Part shown: piece by piece, positions 23,601 through 37,338 of the stretch
Numbering within the stretch: the stretch's first letter is position 1
Layout: each line of letters opens with the position of its first letter
Source of the DNA: Diphasiastrum complanatum
Lineage: Eukaryota; Streptophyta; Lycopodiopsida; Lycopodiales; Lycopodiaceae
Assembly (NCBI GenBank): GCA_029204225.1
Contig: CM055109.1
Coordinates: 19,853,783 to 19,917,782, forward strand
Direction: 5' to 3'
DNA: 64,000 bases
Position numbers and translations under genes: made by a program
The notes under the pieces: model-generated
What the model was told of the DNA's origin: nothing
Database searches by the model: none
The model's input: the letters and a program-made list of their open reading frames with translations, nothing else

Positions 23601-26600
23601 TCTAAGCAATCCATTGTTTTTTATCTTGACTATCCTGATAAGAAAGTAAAATTACTTGTCTGTCAAGAATGTCTAGTCGGTAAACAGAGCAGGCAACCAT
23701 TTAAATCAAGCCATCAGCATATTGCTAGAAGATTCCTAGATGTTGTACATACAGATATTTGTGGCCCAATGCAAAATCCCTTACTAAAGGATGCAAAGTA
23801 TTTTATAACTTTTATTGATGAATTTTCGAGAAGAACTATGGTATATTTTATTAAGAAGAAATTAGAAGCTTTCAACTGCTTCAGAATCTTCAAGGAGCAT
23901 GCAGAGAAAGAGACTAGTAAAAAAATCAAAGCCCTAAGGTCCGATAATGGTGGAGAGTACATCTCTACCGAATTCAAGGAGTACTGCCAGAGCCAAGGCA
24001 TTGAATAGCAGTTTATCACTCCTTATTCGCCTCAGTCTAATGGCTTAGCCGAGAGGAAGAATCGTACCCTGGTCGAGTCAACTAAATGTATGTTGGCACA
24101 CTCATCTCTGCCAAAGAACTTTTGGGCTGAAGCTGTCACCACTACAGCTTACATCCAGAACAGATGTTCGACCAAGGCCCTCTCAGACAGAACACCCGAT
24201 GAGGTGTGGACAGGCTCAAAGCCTTCATTGAAGAACCTACGAGTGTTCGGATGCATCGCCTATGCGCAGATCCCGAAGGAGATAAGGAATAAATTTGACT
24301 TCCAAGGTCTCAAGACAATCTTTATCGAATATACTTCATTTGATAACACCTACAAGCTGTATGACCACGATACTCAGCAGACTTTGTTCAGCAGGGATAC
24401 AGTCTTTATCTAGGATCAATTCGTCGACCTCAAAGGCAAGGATAAAGTTCCAATTGAACCTTCAATACTTGCCTCCAACACGACAATTCGAGCTTCTGGC
24501 TCAAGCATGCAGATAGTCGACCAACTACCCAACGAGTTAGACGAAGAATCTGCTGATACTCAGCAACGACAAATCCGAGGATTGGATCATCAGTCGATAC
24601 TTCCTCCAAGAAGATCAAGCCGAGTGCGCACACAGCCCACAAGGTATACTCCTGAGTCTGCCTATCTTTCAATGTAGGAACCGACATCAATCGATGAGGC
24701 AATTAGCCAACCAGACTCCGATCTCTGGAGAGAAGCAATGGACAAAGAGTATTCCTCTCTAATCAAGAACCAGACATGGTCACTAATCGAAGCTCTTGCT
24801 GGCTGCAATCTCATCGATTGCAAATGGGTCTTCCAGATCAAATACAATGTCGATGGAGCGATTGATCGAAGGAAGGCAAGACTAGTAGCACAAGGATTCG
24901 CTCAAATCCCTAACATTGACTACAACGACACTTTCAGTCCAGTTGTCAAGCACTCATCAATCCGAGAACTCCTATCGTATGCTGCAACAGCTGACCTGGA
25001 AGTACATCAACTCTATGTACAGACAGCTTATCTGAATGGAGTCATTGAAAAAGACATCTACATGCTACAGCCTGAAGGATACGTTCATGAAGGTATGAAG
25101 CACCATGTCTGCAAACTCCACAAGGCACTTTATGGCCTGAAGCAATCAGCCAGAGCTTGGTTCCAGAGGATCAACACATTCCTCATCCAACAATGCTTTC
25201 AACCAAGCACGGCCGATAGTAACGTTTACTTCAAGTCAGTGCAGCAATCCTTTATAATTATCACCTTGTATGTAGATGATACATTACTTTTCAGCAACTG
25301 TACCAATCTGGTGAAGGATGCTAAACAAATGTTGTCTTCTGAGTTCGACATGATCGATCTGGGTGAAGCTCACTTCTCTCTGGGCATTCAAATCCATAGA
25401 GACAAAGCGAGACGGCTGATATTTATTACTCAGCAAAGGTATCTTCACAATGTTCTTATCAGATATAATCTGATTAACTATAAATTAGCTCACTCGCCAA
25501 TGGAACCTGGCCTGCACTTGTCGAAGGACCAATGTCCTCAGACTAAGCAGGAAGAGGAGCAAATGAGAGAGTATTCCTATCGATCGATACTTGGATCTCT
25601 CATGTATGCCATGGTCTGCACAAGACTTGACATTGCTTTTGCAGTCAGCTCACTGGGCCAATTCATGGCCAATCCAAGCATTACCCATTGGAAGGCTCTT
25701 ATAAGAGTCATGAGATACATTCGAGCTACAATGGACCAGTGCATCTGCTATGGAGAAGTCAACAACGACAATCTTCATCGTCTCAATGGATTTTCCGATG
25801 CAAGCTGGGGAGGAGATGTAGATAATCATAAATCCACATTTGGATTTACATTCTTCTTCAACGGCGGTCCTATATCATGGAACAGTCATAAGCAAACCTC
25901 TATTGCTCTTTCATCTATAGAAGCAGAGTATATTGCTGCTTCTCAATCTATTAAAGAGTCATTTTGGTTGAGAAATTTACTGGCAGACATTAGTTTGAAC
26001 CAGTACACCCCAACAATCATATTATGTGATAATCAGAGTGCAATTGCCTTATCGGCCAACCTCAGATTTCACTCTAGGAGTAAGCACATCAAGATCCGAT
26101 ATCACTATGTCAAGGGCAAGATTCTCGACAAAGAGGTGAACTTAACGTACTGTCGAACGCGGGATATGGTTGCAGATGTGTTCACCAAGGCATTGAGCAT
26201 TGATGCACACAACAAATTTTGTGCACTGCTTAGTCTGAAGATCAAAGCACTCACGGATCCAAATTAAGGGGGGGTGTTGGATTTATCTCCTCTACTCTCC
26301 TAAATCCCATGTTAATCTAGTTCCATTCATTGCTGCATATTTACTTGCATTGTCGCGCAGCTCAACTACTAATAAAGACGAGCAAGAGAAGATGGCCGAC
26401 ATATCGGAGTTGGACGAACTATCGGGTAGACCCAACCCGGTCGACATATCGGGGAAGCCCGACTTATCGACCTCCTCACGCTCATCCTCTGTACTGCGTA
26501 ACCAACTTGACAATGACAGCAGCCACGATCTTCTTCTTGATAGCGCAACGGCTCCACGCCACCTCTTGTACACTCATCTGCATAAATGTAAATAACACAT

Positions 26601-29600
26601 AGATCATTTAACAAGTATGCAATTAATCAATGATCAAGAACACGGATTATTGATCCAATGAGATAGACATAGTAGATGCTTTCATACATTGATTCTCCTC
26701 TTCAGACGGGTCGTCAGTAATAAGCTCATAGCTTTTACAGTTTGTAGTTAGCTTCGTGAGCACGCAGTTTCGCCTGCTATTGGAGGAATTTTTGACTTGA
26801 AATTGATGTTTCCAGCCTCCAGCCTGTCAGCGCTGGACCTGCAGCCACAAGTCCAAATTTTTATGACCCGTTTGTGCCCAATTTCCGGCTCAAAAGTTGT
26901 CGATTCTCTTGTTGTCCTTCAGCGCTGGACCTGCCTTAGGTTTTTGGCTTGAAAATTCACAAAAAATCATTGCTCTTCTGATGCCTCTGATCAGCGATGA
27001 TCAGTGACACTGTTGCGACAATTTATGCAGCCCTCTTCCAAACGTAAACCTCACTTTAACACAAAATGTCAGACTCCCAATCTGAAACTTCACTTAAAAC
27101 CTAGCTTAACCGGTGCACAGCAATCTGAAATCTCGATCCCTATCGATTTTTTTGAATGTACAAACATCAGAGAGCATGAAACACGGTGGAGTTGGCTGCC
27201 TTTTGTCTCCTCCCAATGTTTTCTGCATAGATTATGATGAGGAATACCACTCTCTAGGCTCACTTATGTACAATCCTCGAGCACCCCTTACCCTTCCTAA
27301 ATCTCGACGCATGGCCAATTCCATGCACAGTCGACACTTGCCACTTGGCAGTACACTGACACGTAGACAAGCAAGTAGGCTGACATGTGTCACTCATACA
27401 CTGGACCAAGTGTCCCAAGGAACATGCGACACGTGTCATGTTTGACCGGTCAACCTTAACATGTGTCATTCATTGGACCAAGTGTCCAAGTGAGTATATG
27501 ACACATGTCACGTTGACTAGTCAACTCCTACTTTTTAGGAGGTTAGTCCAACCACTCCTAATTAATGACCCAATACCCTACACCAAAGCAACACGCGACT
27601 CAGAGGCTCAGAAACTTGATTAACAACTTTATTTACATTTCTTTTACAAGTGTCTCCATAGGCCGGTGACTTAGCCATTTCATTTTCTTCCAAGAGAGTA
27701 CATCTGTAAGTAAAAACAGTAAACAGCCAAGACAGGGAGTAAAAGCTGTAACACAAAGTCTTTAAAATAAACTGCAAGTCACAAAAAAAAGTACCTCATC
27801 TTGATCTGATAATTCCTTCAAAGAGTGGGGCCCAAACTAGAGACAATCTCTCCCTAATACTAGGTCGGTATGGTCCAAATGCATGATCTAGAAATTCAAG
27901 TTATCCTGATAGCCCTGAATCTCTAGATCTAGACTGCTGACCATCGTTTCCCACGCTTTCTTATCCTAACCCTTAGCCAAAGAAACAATATACCTATATT
28001 GACTAAGTGTTTCTAGGAGTGTTGGTTTTTTGACTAGGGTGTAATTGATGAAGTTATAGGTTGCCCCATCGTCCACCATTACTCTGACTGTCTGATTGCA
28101 GATCTTCCCATGCTACGTACTAGGTCATGAGGCCCAAAGCTAGAGGGTCTCCTAGCATAGCAGAGGTTAACTGACAATGGTGCTCATGATCTTCATGAAA
28201 CACCTCTATTTCGGTAGTTGCCAAATCAGTGGGGAAACTCATAGTTTAAACTAGGTATACTTGCTTGTTATCTTTCTTTTTATTATATGGTCCTTTAGAA
28301 CACTATCTGACTATGTGCCCTTTACCCATGACCAAGGAAGAGCTGAAGAATCCTTCCAATTTGCGTTGAAACTTCAGGCTTTTTGGATGCTGAAACCTTT
28401 GTCTAAAAAAGTTGTAACAACCTCTTCGAAACACGCCTGATTTCAGCTCAATGCGCCCTCAAAAATATTGATGGATTTCCTATCCAAAAACCAGCATGGA
28501 AAGAGGAACAAACATCTTGAAGGAGGGCGCTCAAAATTTCCTTCTCTGATCTCCAAAGAATGCATGACAAGATGCCTCTGATACCAATGTTAGGTCACCA
28601 TAACCACAGGGAAGACAAAGCTAGTCTGATCCACCCAGCCAATGCACTCTCTTATAGAATGCCCCCTCCTAACCCAGTGTGAGTCTGCATGCAGTAGGTG
28701 GTAGTTGCTGCTGACACCCACCGTTCATGTTGCATGCACGAATTTCTGATACATGCAGAGTCCCAGTCCATTGCTGAAGGACTGCATGGCCCCCTATTGT
28801 CATGCATGTGTCTACATGGGCATTACTAGCCCTCATACCTACTGCATGGTATGCATGTACTGACTCACACTGTCCTCTACCTCCGGTGGTTAGCTGCACC
28901 TAGACGAACTGTTGGGTCGGTACTGTTACGGTCTCGTAAAAACAGCGTAGACCTATTGATTGAGGACATTGCAGGTATATCCTAGACTCTAGTTACAACT
29001 TACTATTTACTAGTAGCTTTTATCTAGATTTTACAACTCAGCATCCAGATTAAACTTTGAAGATTCTACATGTCTTGAGTCTTGACTCTTGTTTTTTGCC
29101 CTCAATTTTCAAAATCGCATACTTTCTTGGGCCTAGTTTATCTTTGCTTTTCGTTGGTACATCTATAGTCTAGCATCATACATGCCTTGCTTAGGTCCAG
29201 CTAGTCCTTGATATTACACAGTTCTTGGTGAGGTTTTTTACCAAGAAACTAAAGGCCCCTCGCAATTCATAGAAGGTTTAAATATTTGGAGATCCTGAGA
29301 CCTACTCCCATGAGGTATGAACACAATTTGAATCTTGATTCTTGATGTCTCATGCTCACTGCTAGAATTTGGTTGGGCAATGGGGTTTGGTATTTAGCAG
29401 CTAGCTTAAGCCTCATCGGTCTTGCTTTGAAGTTTGATGCATTGATGATTGTTTAACCTTTGTGTTTAGGTTTGCATTCATATTTACAGTCTTGGAGTGG
29501 CTCCTAAAGGTACACTACACCCTCAAGCAGATGGCTGTTTCTAATCTATGGGTAGAGTGGAGTGGACTGACTGAGCCTCGATCCAGGAGACTTGAAACTA

Positions 29601-32600
29601 TCGTCTTATCATCGACCTTCTGGGACGAGGCAAGGTCAAATCTTGTTGGGTTGCAGCCGCTCCACACTATTCTACAACTCACACATAGAGAGGGGTCCAC
29701 CATGGGCCTTGCCTATGAGTTTATGGATAGCTTAGGTGAGTAGCATGATCGCTCCACGAAGCTGAGTTTTGCCAGGTATAGACTATAAGCCCTCGCCTCG
29801 GCCCAAGGCCCTTCAGATTTCTTCCATTTTTATTTTACAAATTTAGCCTCAAGTTTGAAATTTGAACCCTAGTCAATTTGAGTTGATGAAAGTCACTTCT
29901 TAATTTGAGATAGGGGCCAAGTGCGAGAGGCGCTAGAACTGGTTTCATAGGCCTCTACATGCAGCTGCCCATGTGTTGCATCTTCCATGGAAGAAATATG
30001 GTCTTGAGCAATTCCATGACCATGAACTTGAGGATGGGTGGTTCAAATACCTCCAAAGGGTCGTACCAAATGTTGCAGAGCAGAAAGCTTGCAACAATGA
30101 GCTCATGATTTTTCAGAGAGATTGCCTCACATATCGGAGGGTCGTGACACAGGATAGAGTAGGCCACTTGAGGCCAGTGTCTTGGTGGGACAAATAGAGA
30201 GGGTGCACCCCTAGGCTACAACGCATTGCATTGAGAGTCCTCTCACCAGACTGCACAGTTTCGAGCTCTTATCTACAGCCTCAACCTCAGATATTATTGC
30301 TTGCACTGCAGCAGCTTGTGAGAGGAACTAGAGCACCTACTCCCTCATACACACCAAGAAGAGAAATTTGCTCTCCACATATTAGTTAGAAAGGCTAGTG
30401 TATGTGCATTCAAACCTATGCCTTCTAGAGAAAATGAGGGAGGCCAAAGAACCCATGCATGTGATCATTTGAACTTTCAATATCAACTTTATGTTTGAGG
30501 TTCGAGCTTGAGCTACTTGAACTTGAACTTAAGTGCTCAATGTTGAAACTTGTCACATGAATCTTGATACTTGAAAGTTGAAAGTTGACTAGTTTGATGA
30601 TTCATGAACCATTTGTAATTTGTCAATTTATGTCACATGTGATATGAGTGACAAGTCATGGATATGTTAATTGTTTAAACTTTAGGTGAACCCTAATGAG
30701 ATTGACATTGCCAAGGTTCATGATTTACCCGTGAGGATATATTTGCCATCTTGCATCGTGAGTCTATTGCAAGATCAAGTAGGCTTTCCTGATAATTAAT
30801 TACTTGTATTTCAATCAAGATTGTACTTACTATTATCTACAATCTAGGTTACCTCTTGAATCTTCAATCTTGGGTACTCTCTAATAGCTGCAAATGGAGA
30901 TTGAGAAGAGTGAGGGCTCTTCGTCTTATGAGGCCTCAGAGAGTGGAGATGATCATGATCATGATGACGACGACGACAACGATGAGCATGGGCAGCAGGA
31001 GGCTACAAGGCCACCCCCCCCCCCAGGAATAGGAGGACCTAGATATATAGTTCATAATCTAGTATCTAGGTTGATTTTTTATCTAAATTATTACGAGTCA
31101 TGACAATTAACTCATGAGTTGTGACATCAAGATTCAAGATTCAGCTCAATTTGACATCATCTCATTTGACCATTGATCCCCTAAAAAATTTTCAGCCATA
31201 GGCTATTTTTCCAAAAAAAAAAAATTTATTTTTTTTATGCAATTCTGGGAGGAGAAACGCGTGCCCTCAGAAACGCGTTTTTGTGCATCTATGGTCTAGA
31301 GTGTCCAAAATTTCAGCCATAAGCTATTTTTCCAAAAAAAAAAAAAAAAAAAAAAAATTGCGATTCTGGGAGGAGAAACACGGTTTCCGAAACGTCTCCT
31401 CCCAGAAACGCGATTCTGTGCAACTATACTTCGAGATCTTCTTGAATCATTCCAAATATAATGTTTCCAAATAGCGTCTTGCATATGCAATATTGCTTAA
31501 GCCATGTTCACAAAAAAGCTTTATCAAACAGTTTTCAAAGGCTACCACAGATACCCCACCATGCTGTTTTAAAAGGCAGCTAACATAACTTTCTAATTAG
31601 CTACTTGAAGCAGAGTGTCTGATAATGATGAGATCAACCAAACTGTATTTGTTTATGAGAAGAGAAGTAAGAAATACCATTCTGAGACTTTTCAGACTGC
31701 ATGTGATTGATACAGAATAAACCTTGCAATTTATGAAAAATAAATAGTTAATCAAAACCAAACAAACAAACTCCTTACCTTGGATGACCGATAAACCTCA
31801 TACCAAGGGGCTTCATCATTAGCTTCCTTCATATCTTCCTTATGGCGAGCCTTAGTGATGCGAAGCATTAAAGCTAGTATCTGAAAACCGTCATCCAGGT
31901 ATTCAAGACTGGAAACATAGGGGCCAAGTTCTAGGCCAACTCCTCGTTTCTGTGACCTTAGCTCCTCATCTTGGAGAGCAGAAGTAGGCGCAGAGTTTGC
32001 AATAATGTCTACAGCATCCAGTTGCCTTGCCTCTACAGGTTCTACCCTTCCAAAATCACCAGGTGTTGCAGTCTGTTCTACTTGCAATACCAAATCTGCA
32101 CACAAAAATTCAAGGTGCTATACTTAAGCTGTAACAATATGTGTTTCCTGAAAACCCACAATTTTCTGCTTCTCAGAAAAGAAAGACCATGTTTCCAATC
32201 TTTTTCTCTGAAAATACTTGTGAATCCTGCACTGCATTTGTTCTCACCAACATTCATTGATTGTAATATATCATCAACAGCTGTGAAGCCTCCATCAGTG
32301 TGACTTTCTGCCTGAAATCAAGTTGAAAAACAAGTTTACCACTACATCTTTGCAGGTGGATAGTACTAAGACCATTTGCACTACCTGTGGTTTTGAGGAA
32401 ACTGAAGGTTCCAAATTCCACAAAACTGGCAATAGACATACTATGCAGAAATGAAGGCAAAAAACTTAAAGCCGTCTCAATGTGGGGTCAGTTAAGCACA
32501 AAGAACAAGATGAAATGCTAGCACAAACATGCCTTCCAGCCAAAGTTGACAAGATTGGAAGATACAACCTGACAATTTTATAATTTCTCAAAGACGTTTT

Positions 32601-34117
32601 TCACCAAATCTGAACAAGTAAGCTCTTGGCGGAGCTTTTATGCATGACAATTTTCCTAAAGGCTGATTTCCATTCAAATCTGTTGTGGACATTTATATAG
32701 TAAGGCCTTGTAAACTCACGTTTACCCTTAAAGTATTTAATCATTACATTGGGTCCATTCATTCACATATGTAATGGACCAGACACAATAGATAGGCCCG
32801 GACCTTTAAGCCTGGAGCAGATGGAAAGAGGACACCGAACAGTATATAATGACATTGTTTCCTGCCATTTTGGTAGACGATGATTACAGAGATTGAAAAA
32901 TTTTCTTCGAGAGAGATTTGAAGCAATGTACCTTTGCAGGAGGCCCAGCAACCCAGTTCATTAGTTAGTTTCTAGATATCTTTCATGCCTTCACGATCTC
33001 CCACCCAGAATCAGGTTACACATGCAAGACGAAATTGGATGGTTGACCACGGCCCAGCCCTAGAATCCATTTAGACTCACCCTTGAGCCTTAGAGCTATC
33101 AACAAGCCCTTTCTCAATCTATGATCAATATTTGTTTGATGGTGGGGTCCCGTATCACCAACACCATCACCCATCTATCTCAACTATACAACAAGGGTAT
33201 CTTCAAGGCTTAGAATGTGTGCACGCCATCTACATCCCAAGTAAAATGATGAGTAGCACTAAAGACCTACTTGTGACAGGCATGACTCAAAAGAACAAGT
33301 TCGGTGAGTGGACTGAACTGCAACAAGCAAGCTTGAATAATTAAAGCAAGCTATCATTGGGTGCATCGCTCTAAAAATTTTGGACCCTCTAAAACCATAT
33401 ATCCTTGCTTCAAATGCGAGTGACATTGTTCAATTACACTTCCAAGGAATAAGACCCTCACTAATTACATCACACACCTTGAGCCTACTAGTTATTGTGT
33501 GAATTCCCGAAGGATAATACATAATTTAATGCAGCATGCATATCACATCAACCATCACCATAGCTCAAGCATTCATAGCTCTCAAATTGGCACAACAAAA
33601 GTTGCTGAATAACAAGGAAACACTATACATATAGTAAAAGCCCAAATTACATGGGCTCGACTAACTAAAAAGTCACCTATCCAACTAATTAGGCCCAATA
33701 TAGGCCAAAACTACTAACGAACCTAGGACATGCCCTTAAGCATAGCAAAAGCCGTCAAAAACTACTATACAAGCTAATTTTCCTGATTTTACTATACCCT
33801 AAACCCTAAACCCAACTAGGCCAAATAGCCAGTTATGGGACAAATGCCCCAACAAATATGTCGATTGTGGGTAAGTCCCATTTACTATACAATGTAGTAA
33901 AATCTAATTAATTGTACAATGCTTACAATATTACATTTGAAGCTTACATAGAATTGATCTGATTTCTAACACTCTCCCTTAAGCTCAAATGTGATAGGTG
34001 TGTAAAAAAACAATTTGTAACAATGTCTGGAGCATAGGTGCACTACGTTTCTGAAACGCGTTCAAAAACGCGGTTCAGAAACTCGTTTCGGAAATTTTAA
34101 AAAAAAATTCCAGAAAC

Positions 34118-34169
<52 letters not shown>

Positions 34170-37100
34170 TTTTTTTACGGGCAATATGGGTATCAGATGA
34201 AAGCTCTAATTAAGAGCATATTACTATGTGATTTGCCGACTGTTTCGGGTGCAGGATGGTCCAGTTCAGGTGCATTAATCCATGTTGGGTTCTGTCAAGG
34301 ATAAAAATTCAAAACTAAACTCTAGCCTATCTGTTACGATCACAGATGGTCCCAGTAAGTGTGTTTTCGCACAAGGAGTTGGAAGGCCAAGTCATGAAGA
34401 GGCCGTTGGGGGACGTTGCCCCCCAAACCCCCCACTGGGGGGCTACCGCCCCCCGAATCCCCTGAGCATTTATTGAAAACCAGAGCAAATAACAACCAAA
34501 TAGCTATTGAAAATAAGATCTGTTTGTGCCCCATCTACTGCACTTCTGAGAGGCAAAACGCTCGTTTGACCATTGATCCCCTAAAAAAATTTCAGCCATA
34601 TGCTATTTTTCCCAAAAAAAAGAAAAAAAAAAAAAAATTGCAAATCTGGGAGGAGAAACGCGTGCCCTCAGAAACGCGCTTTTGTGCATCTATGGTCTGG
34701 AGTGTCCAAAAGATGTTATGCATGTTTCTGCTACTATGTACTTGACTCGCACTCAAGCATACCAACAAATCACTTGACATACATGCTCAAGTTCAGGTTT
34801 GACAACATAAAGTATCACGCAAACACAATGCTCACTTCACATAAAGAGTAAAATGTCCCCCAAGATCTCCAATCAGGATTGAGCGCCAAGAACACAATAA
34901 GGGAATGCAGTGGGCGAAACCAACCCAACCAATCCTAGACCATCCGATCTAGCCCCCAAGCACTAAGGAGTATGGCAAATCACTATGATAGGAAGCGCTT
35001 ACCAATCCGACAGCATAACGGGTGAATGTTACCAATGAACTTCTCAAGGAAGTTGGTAAGAGTCAAACTGCAAGTGAGGCATAGAATGCCTTGAAGAAAC
35101 TCTTTAAATCAAAGTCCATATGTAGGGTATTGACCCTAAGGAGGCAAATATTTTCTAGTAGGCAAAGAGAGGGTGAAAGTGCTCATGCATTTGTCTTGAG
35201 GGTTAAGTCTTTAAGTGATGATCTAGCATGCATTGATGAAAGCATAAAGATGGTGAAATAGTTATGTTGAATGGTTTGAACATGCTAACCTTGTGCAAAG
35301 TTTTGCCATTCAAAGAGTTCTTCAAACTAAACCGATACGGTTGTCGGAAGATAGGTTGACTACCCGGAATTAATTCTATCTTATGATCTACTGACCTAGA
35401 CGGAGGTAGACCGTGCGGAAGTTCACTAGGAAAAACATCACCAAACTCTTGCTTTAAATCTGCTAACAATTATTTCTCTTCATGATCATGATCTAAATTT
35501 ACCATACTGATTTCCATTATTCACAATGAAATTACTATCAATAATTGATTTAGTACTATCATTCTCATCTGAAGACTCAGAAACAATTCCACTTAAGCAA
35601 GATTTTAATACAAGATAGTAACAATCAAAATTGTGAGCTTCCTTTATTAATTCCACCGATGTAATCATCGGAAACTGAGTTCCAATATCATCACCAAAAA
35701 TGGATACAAATTTACCACTAGAATCTATGAATTGTAATTCATGCTTTTTAAAATCAATTTGCAAACTATTAGATTTACTAAAGAACCACTCATAGCCTAA
35801 AATTACGTCCGATTGGCCCAGGTTTAGAACATAGAAATTAATCTTCTCAATATGGCCTTGAAGATCCAGCTCCAAATCCGGAACCATTACTTCAAAAACT
35901 TCAGTATTTGCACCTGACGCAAGCTTAACCGCATATCTATGGTCACTTGGCTTGGTAGGTACCTGGAGTCTCTGCTGGCAAATCAACTGTCATAAGAATA
36001 GATGAGGACTTGTTCTTTAACAGGCACTCTTTAGCCAAATGGCCCGCCTTGCCACAATTGAAACATAGCCCCTATTTAAAGGCATCTCTGACTAATGACT
36101 TACACTTTTTCTTTGATTTCTTCACTGATTTGGGTTTCTAATAAGCCATTCCTTAACGTTTTTGACTTTTTTTGCGGTCGGAAATTTGTTGAGCCTTTTT
36201 CTTGCCCCCGTTTCCTAGAAGCTACCACCGTTTGATCGTAGACTCGTGCGATCTTAATGGAATCCTCCAACGAGTTCAAAGAATGGCGCTTGCATTCATT
36301 CTGAAAGTCCACTGGCAACCCATTCACAAATTGCCATTCCGCGTACTTTTTTGGAAAATGTGGCACTTTAGTCAGAAGATCCATGAACTCTTGGACGTGC
36401 GTGTCCAAGTCACGCGACCCCATTTTGAGCTCTACAAAATGCCGATACGAGTCCCTCTCATCCATAGTCATAAATGCTTTCAAGAATACATCCCAAAAAG
36501 CATCCCAAGTGACTGGCTTAGGATCCAAGTCTCGCCACCACGACATGGCTTTACCTTCCAAAAAAATCAGTACCGAAGAAATTCGCTTCTCCTCAGGCAC
36601 TCCATGCAGACCAAAATAACTACTAATCCATGACTCCACTGCTGCCGGCTGCTTGAACTTCTTGTCCCCCGAAAAAACTTCCAGCTGAAAATCTAAGTGT
36701 GACGAAGATGCCGCATCATGCTTAGACAAGAGAAATTTGATTTGCTCGTCCCGCTGCTTGTTACTCTAGTGAATTTCAGGCAGTGCTTTACCTATCACCT
36801 CCAAAAAAGATTGCGGGTCGTTGTCCGAGCTTCCCACACTTCGTACTGGTGACGGAACACCCTCACCGAATAATTTTTGTTCCATGTCGGCCATAACCGC
36901 CAACACAACACAGAATTTCATAAGAAGTTTGGAAACCGTCCGGAACTCCACAAAAAAACAATTCTGTTAGCAAACGTCATCTACACTTAGAAAATAAGCG
37001 AGAAATGAAATTTCAACTTAGGAACAAAAGAAATGCCCCAAGAACCCGTGAAGTATAACCATTTCAAAAACCCGTATCTAGACTATGGCCAACCATGGGA

Positions 37101-37284
37101 CCAAGAAGACGCAACATGCACCAAAAAAAAAAAATTTGCATCGTATACAACACACACTAAAAGATTTTTATGCATGTTAAAGTGAGGGCCACCGCCCCCC
37201 CTCTTTTTCCCTCTCCCCTCGCGACCTACTCCCCAAGGAGTTCAACTTCGAAATGCAGATCACCTTCTGCATCGCGACAACAGC

Positions 37285-37338
<54 letters not shown>

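Noticed and set aside
33790-33812. Telomere-like CCCTAAACCCTAAACCC word
   Set aside because: Only about two and a half units within an LTR; not a telomeric array.
36202-36633. Plus-strand 143-codon frame
   Set aside because: Antisense shadow of gypsy D gag, which shows clear Gag motifs on the minus strand.
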